Assembly: GCA_947587115.1 (NCBI GenBank)
Contig: CANPXY010000020.1
Location: forward strand, 1 to 17,003
Source: an uncultured Bacilli bacterium
Lineage (GTDB): Bacteria; Bacillota_I; Bacilli_A; RF39; UBA660
Reading direction: 5' to 3'
Length of the DNA stretch: 17,003 nucleotides
The notes below the pieces were generated by a model, which saw nothing but the letters and a program-made list of their open reading frames with translations, searched no databases and was not told the DNA's origin. The translations under genes and the position numbers were made by a program. This document shows positions 13,736-17,003 of the stretch, one piece after another (the first letter of the stretch is position 1; each line of letters starts with the position of its first letter).

Positions 13736-14401
13736 ATGAAAAAAGTAATCGTATTACTCTCTATGATTTTTCTCCTCACTGGTTGTCAAGCTGTAATGAT
13801 TGATGAACAAAGTGTGGATACGATCATTGACACAGTATTAAATACTCAAAACAAATTATATAACAATGTCTTTGAAGGATATAAATATTATTTACCCAAA
13901 GGAATGACCCTGGTCGAGAAGACGGACTACAATGCCCAACTATCTTACCAAAATCAGAAGTATTATCTCTATATCGATGTCATCAGTTATTATCATAAAA
14001 CCAATCAAGACTACGAAGTAAGTTCAAGTGCTTACTATTCAAAAAAACTCAACTATCAAGGCAAGACTGGTTATTTAGAGATCAATGAAGTTGATGGTCT
14101 ATACTTTGTTGAGATGATGTATAACTATGCGAAAATGGAAAGTTACATTCCTAAAGAAAATTTGCAGGATACATTGATTAACATGGGAAATATCTTATCT
14201 TCTGTGCAGTTCAATGACCAAGTGTTAAGTACTTTGGTAGGGGAGAATGTCTTGAATTACGAGGAAGAAGTTTTCAGCATTCTAAAACCGAAAAGAGAAA
14301 GCGGTAGTTTCTTAGATTATGTAGAAGAATATGACGTTTACTATGATAAAAATAATGAAATGCCAGATGAAGACCAAATCAAGACCGACGAGACAGAATA
14401 G
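13736..14401 (+). CDS. Lipoprotein of unknown function, first gene of envelope operon
   Basis: The 221-residue protein has a lipoprotein signal peptide (MKKVIVLLSMIFLLTGC) with the lipobox LLTGC and Cys17 as the lipidation site. The rest is a Tyr/Asn-rich, probably mixed alpha/beta domain (about 35-170: the KYYLPKGMTLV region, then YLYIDVISYY and GYLEINEVDGLYFVEMMYNY), ending in an acidic tail rich in Asp and Glu. No enzyme motif is seen and no family recognised. AGGTGA lies 3-4 bases before the ATG. The acidic-protein gene starts 15 bases after its stop, so the two are probably cotranscribed. Expected location is the outer face of the cytoplasmic membrane. Confidence 0.8.
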   Translation: MKKVIVLLSMIFLLTGCQAVMIDEQSVDTIIDTVLNTQNKLYNNVFEGYKYYLPKGMTLVEKTDYNAQLSYQNQKYYLYIDVISYYHKTNQDYEVSSSAYYSKKLNYQGKTGYLEINEVDGLYFVEMMYNYAKMESYIPKENLQDTLINMGNILSSVQFNDQVLSTLVGENVLNYEEEVFSILKPKRESGSFLDYVEEYDVYYDKNNEMPDEDQIKTDETE

Positions 14402-14416
14402 AAAGAGGTGACTCTA

Positions 14417-15334
14417 ATGAAATTATTTGAAAAACTAAAAAATGCCCTTTTCGAAGAAGAGTATGTTGAAGTGGAAGAGCCCAAAAAGAAAGAAAAGAAG
14501 GAAAAACCGGTCATAGCGAAAAAGATTGAGCCACCACAGAGAAAAGTAGAACCGGTAGAAGAAGAGATCGAAGAAATTGAAGCAGAGGAAGAAGAAGTAA
14601 TTTCGGACCGTGACTTGTTAAAGAAAGATCCAAGCTTTAAATTCCCAATGGATTTTGAAGAAGAAGACTTTATTGAAGAACATATTGAAACACCTGTCGA
14701 AAAAGTAGAGCCACCAAAAGAAGCGCTTTCTTCAAGACCTTATCAAAATAGTGCGCCAACTTATCGTGAACATGGTGCTTATGAAAAGAAAGAGGAGAAA
14801 AAAGGTTTTCATCCATCTCCAATCATTTCTCCAATCTATGGTGTTTTAGATCAAAATTACAAGAAGGAAGATATTGTGAGTAAAAAAGAAATCCGGATTC
14901 GTAGCAGTTATGAAGTGAATCATCTAGATTTTGATGCGGTTCGTGAAAAAGCATATGGAGATCTTTCAAGTGACATTGGTCTATCGATGAGTGTCGAGGA
15001 AAAACCTTCTGAAGAAGAGACCAGCTCTACCCAAGAAGATAATCTTCTATTTGATATGCGCGATGACGATACGACTCCAATCGTTGAAAAAGTAACAGTC
15101 GGAGATGCAGAAGAATATTATCAAGATCTAGGACTTGAATACAATGTAGACTATAAAGATGCCAGCAAAGAAAAAGCGACTGGAAGAAGATCTACCAAAG
15201 TAAGGAAAGAACAAGAAGAAGTAAAAGAGGAAGAACCAGAGGAAACGAAGGAAGAAGTTCCACAGGAAGAAGAAAAGAAATTAGAGGACAATCTATTTGA
15301 TCTTATTGATTCGATGTATGATGAGGAGGGGTAA
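14417..15334 (+). CDS. Highly acidic, largely disordered cytoplasmic protein
   Basis: The 305-residue protein has no membrane segment. It is dominated by Glu/Lys tracts (residues 12-65, 81-103, about 262-295) expected to be disordered. Islands of order-like sequence stand out: an N-terminal MKLFEKLKNALF that could form an amphipathic membrane-binding helix; GFHPSPIISPIYGVLDQNY (130-148), followed by KKEDI; AEEYYQDLGLEYNVDYKD (about 234-251); and a C-terminal LFDLIDSMYDEEG. The arrangement resembles scaffold proteins that recruit partners with short motifs, as in cell division, but no family is recognised. The ATG at 14417 is 5 bases after AAGAGGTGA; a GTG at 14408 overlaps that site. It lies between a lipoprotein and two membrane-associated proteins. 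Confidence 0.75.
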   Translation: MKLFEKLKNALFEEEYVEVEEPKKKEKKEKPVIAKKIEPPQRKVEPVEEEIEEIEAEEEEVISDRDLLKKDPSFKFPMDFEEEDFIEEHIETPVEKVEPPKEALSSRPYQNSAPTYREHGAYEKKEEKKGFHPSPIISPIYGVLDQNYKKEDIVSKKEIRIRSSYEVNHLDFDAVREKAYGDLSSDIGLSMSVEEKPSEEETSSTQEDNLLFDMRDDDTTPIVEKVTVGDAEEYYQDLGLEYNVDYKDASKEKATGRRSTKVRKEQEEVKEEEPEETKEEVPQEEEKKLEDNLFDLIDSMYDEEG

Positions 15335-15337
15335 AAG

Positions 15338-15625
15338 ATGGAATTTTTAAATGTATTATTACCAATGCTACTATATATATTTGGTATTGTCTTACTGATC
15401 GTTTTGATCGTTTTAGGAATTCGTCTCATTCAAACAATCGACCGTGCCAATCGTCTGTTGGATGATGTAGAAGAGAAGGTACAAACGCTAAATGGATTTT
15501 TCCATCTAATCGACACAATTACCGACAGATTGTCATTTCTAAGTGATAAGATTGTAGATACAGTATCCAATGCCATTGGCAAATTGTTTAATAGAAAGAA
15601 AAAGGAGGAAAAAGATTATGAGTAA
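15338..15625 (+). CDS. Single-pass membrane protein, DUF948-like
   Basis: The 95-residue protein has one N-terminal membrane segment (about residues 6-30), a helical stretch suited to coiled coil (QTIDRANRLLDDVEEKVQTL), and a basic tail (FNRKKKEEKDYE). This is the layout of DUF948/YtxG-type proteins, which are found beside YtxH proteins in Bacillota, as here. It starts 3 bases after the acidic-protein stop, with GGAGGGG inside the end of that gene, and its last 8 bases overlap the YtxH-like start. Function is not established; general-stress and envelope association is known for the Bacillus pair. Confidence 0.7.
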   Translation: MEFLNVLLPMLLYIFGIVLLIVLIVLGIRLIQTIDRANRLLDDVEEKVQTLNGFFHLIDTITDRLSFLSDKIVDTVSNAIGKLFNRKKKEEKDYE

Positions 15626-16058
15626 AGAAAAAGCAGTAAAGAGCAAAGGAACAGGTGCTGGAAAATTCTTATTAGGAGCAGCAATTGGTGCAGGACTTGG
15701 AATCTTGTTTGCGCCTAATAAAGGAAGCGAGACTAGAAAACAGTTAAAACGCAAGATGGATGAGTTGATTGGCAAAGTCAAAGAGATCGATGTTGAAGAA
15801 GTGAAAGACCTCTTTGAAGAAAAAGTAGACCAAATCAAAGCAGAACTTGCGGATCTCGACAAAGAAAAAGTATTAAAAATTGCTAAGAAAAAAGGACAAG
15901 ACATCAAAGCGAAATGTGAAGATCTAGTAAACTTAGCCATCGATAAAGGAACACCAATTCTTCGTGATGCTGCAGAAGAAGTACGTCTAAAAGCAGCAGA
16001 CGTCGTTCGCGAAGTTCTAGAAAAGCTTGAAAATCCAAAGCCAAAGAAAGCAAAATAA
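15618..16058 (+). CDS. YtxH-like protein
   Basis: The 146-residue protein carries the YtxH signature near the N-terminus: a glycine-rich hydrophobic segment, GKFLLGAAIGAGLGILFAPN, immediately followed by KGSETRKQLKRK. The rest is a long charged amphipathic helix region with KEKV/EEV repeats (about 45-140) and a Lys-rich tail. YtxH proteins in Bacillus are general-stress proteins of unknown mechanism, likely membrane-associated. The ATG at 15618 has AAAGGAGG about 8 bases upstream and overlaps the preceding gene by 8 bases, indicating translational coupling. Last gene of the operon. Confidence 0.85.
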   Translation: MSKEKAVKSKGTGAGKFLLGAAIGAGLGILFAPNKGSETRKQLKRKMDELIGKVKEIDVEEVKDLFEEKVDQIKAELADLDKEKVLKIAKKKGQDIKAKCEDLVNLAIDKGTPILRDAAEEVRLKAADVVREVLEKLENPKPKKAK

Positions 16059-16083
16059 TTTGGGGAATCCCAAATTATTTTTT
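16053..16083 (+). terminator. Terminator of the envelope operon
   Basis: AAATAATTTGGG (16053-16064) pairs perfectly with CCCAAATTATTT (16069-16080) around GAAT, followed by TTT. The stop TAA (16056-16058) is in the left arm. Confidence 0.9.
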
Positions 16084-16120
16084 ATATGTAAAAAATTCTA
16101 ATATATCGATTGATTTTACT

Positions 16121-16148
16121 TTGCTCTTATTAAGAATTGTGTTATAAT
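16121..16148 (+). promoter_or_regulatory. Promoter of the sigma-like gene
   Basis: TTGCTC (16121-16126), 16 bases, TATAAT (16143-16148), with TG at 16140-16141 making an extended -10. Confidence 0.65.
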
Positions 16149-16174
16149 AGTCAAACAAACAGGGGTGGGAAGAA

Positions 16175-16933
16175 ATGACGAAAGAACAAACACAAATTTT
16201 AGAAGATTACATCAAAGACGTGGAAGCTTATTGGCAGGCAGTTTCTCGGAAAGAGGAACCTTCTATCGATGCTATTTTCTATCAAAATTTAAAAACCGTA
16301 ATTGAATTGGCGCAAGATTTTGCGTTGGACGAAGACGATATGATGGAATTGATCCAAGAAGGTTGTGTGGGGTTACTCGAAGCGATTGTCGCTCATGAGC
16401 AAGGGAAAAAGAAACCATTTTCCACATTAGTTGAAAATAAGATCACACAACATTTTTTAAAATATCTACAATCTACATTCTTAATCAAATATCCACAAAG
16501 GATTGTGGAACTGGTCATAAAAGTCCACAAATTCTGTGGAAAAGAGCAACTTCCGATGGAAGAAGTAAAAAAAGCTTTACAAATCACGGAGTATCAATGG
16601 AGATTAGTTGAAAGTTGTAAGGCAATCTTCATGCCACTTCAAGAAGCAAAGGACCTAGAGGCACAAGATTTTACAGGAATATCAGAGATTGAAGATGCGT
16701 CTTATCAAGAGTGGCTCAAAACGGCAGTGCCCCTAGCGCTTAAGGCCTTACCAGCCAAAGAGGAGCGTATTATTCGAGCACGCTATCTTAAAGATGAAGG
16801 GGTTCAACAGTATAAATCGATGGTGGAAGAATGTGAGATGTCTTCATCCAATTGTTGGAAAAAGGAAAAGAAGATCACCACGCGCCTTAGAAACTATCAG
16901 GCATTTAAAAAAATGTACGAAGATGGATGTTAG
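16175..16933 (+). CDS. Divergent sigma-70-like factor
   Basis: The 252-residue protein has a region 2-like helix set at about residues 36-100 (VIELAQDFALDEDDMMELIQ, EGCVGLLEAIVAHEQGKKKP, FSTLVENKI), where L-I-Q-E-G-x-x-G-L matches sigma-70 region 2.2 well. The -10 recognition part (YAxWWIR in typical factors) is not recognisable. A middle segment (105-150) resembles region 3, and the end (185-245: ALPAKEERIIRARYL, then SSSNCWKKEKKITTRLRN) resembles region 4 with its helix-turn-helix position altered. It may be a sigma factor for few promoters or a sigma-like regulator that has lost -10 binding. GGGGTGGGAAGAA precedes the ATG. Stands alone with its own promoter. No anti-sigma gene is visible before the window ends. 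Confidence 0.7.
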   Translation: MTKEQTQILEDYIKDVEAYWQAVSRKEEPSIDAIFYQNLKTVIELAQDFALDEDDMMELIQEGCVGLLEAIVAHEQGKKKPFSTLVENKITQHFLKYLQSTFLIKYPQRIVELVIKVHKFCGKEQLPMEEVKKALQITEYQWRLVESCKAIFMPLQEAKDLEAQDFTGISEIEDASYQEWLKTAVPLALKALPAKEERIIRARYLKDEGVQQYKSMVEECEMSSSNCWKKEKKITTRLRNYQAFKKMYEDGC

Positions 16934-17003
16934 TGTAAAGAGTTTTGGGGGAAAAAGGAAAGAAAGTTAAAATTATAACAAATTTGATTTTCTTTTTTTT
17001 ATA

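Noticed and set aside
16934..17003. Terminator of the sigma-like gene
   Set aside because: GAAAGAAA and TTTCTTTTTTT could pair, but the loop is long and the stem is only A/G against T/C rich. The window ends here, so it cannot be judged.

Overview
The window reads as a chromosomal segment of a low-GC Gram-positive bacterium (Bacillota). Ribosome binding sites of the AAAGGAGG/AGGTGA type precede almost every gene. TGA is used as a stop, so this is the standard bacterial code and not the Mycoplasma code. Many promoters carry an extended -10 (TGNTATAAT), and intrinsic terminators are compact. The gene set (YtxH-like protein, anti-sigma protein with a DUF4367-like domain, SleB-like hydrolase, collagen-like protein, TrmB, GpsA, PRPP synthetase) would fit a gut Erysipelotrichia-like lineage. 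That placement is inference from gene content; no rRNA or other marker is present.

The left part, about 1-8,000, is very AT-rich and accessory in character. It starts with three small transcription units: an XRE-type membrane regulator; an ECF sigma factor with its membrane anti-sigma partner; and a ProX/YbaK-type tRNA deacylase with a small membrane protein. Each unit is preceded by a near-identical intergenic element made of a dyad/hairpin, a T-run and an extended -10 box. Next come a divergent pair, a cytoplasmic XRE regulator and a surface protein with two InlB-type repeats and three 100-residue repeats, separated by an operator-like palindrome. A convergent SLC13/ArsB-like anion transporter and an unrecognised 417-residue protein close this part.

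From about 8,100 the composition becomes less AT-rich. A collagen-like (BclA-type) protein is followed by a membrane-anchored SleB-like wall hydrolase whose promoter lies on top of the preceding terminator. Housekeeping genes follow: an unusually long PRPP synthetase, gpsA, a DUF308/HdeD-type membrane protein, a divergent small coiled-coil protein, and trmB.

The right end holds a likely envelope operon: lipoprotein, very acidic cytoplasmic protein, DUF948-like single-pass membrane protein and YtxH-like protein. The last three are tightly packed. A monocistronic, divergent sigma-70-like protein ends the window.

No CRISPR array, transposase, integrase, tRNA or rRNA was found. The strongest candidates for something undescribed are the three-copy dyad/terminator-promoter element that punctuates the left regulatory modules, the acidic protein with its short conserved-looking island in an envelope operon, and the divergent sigma-like protein.
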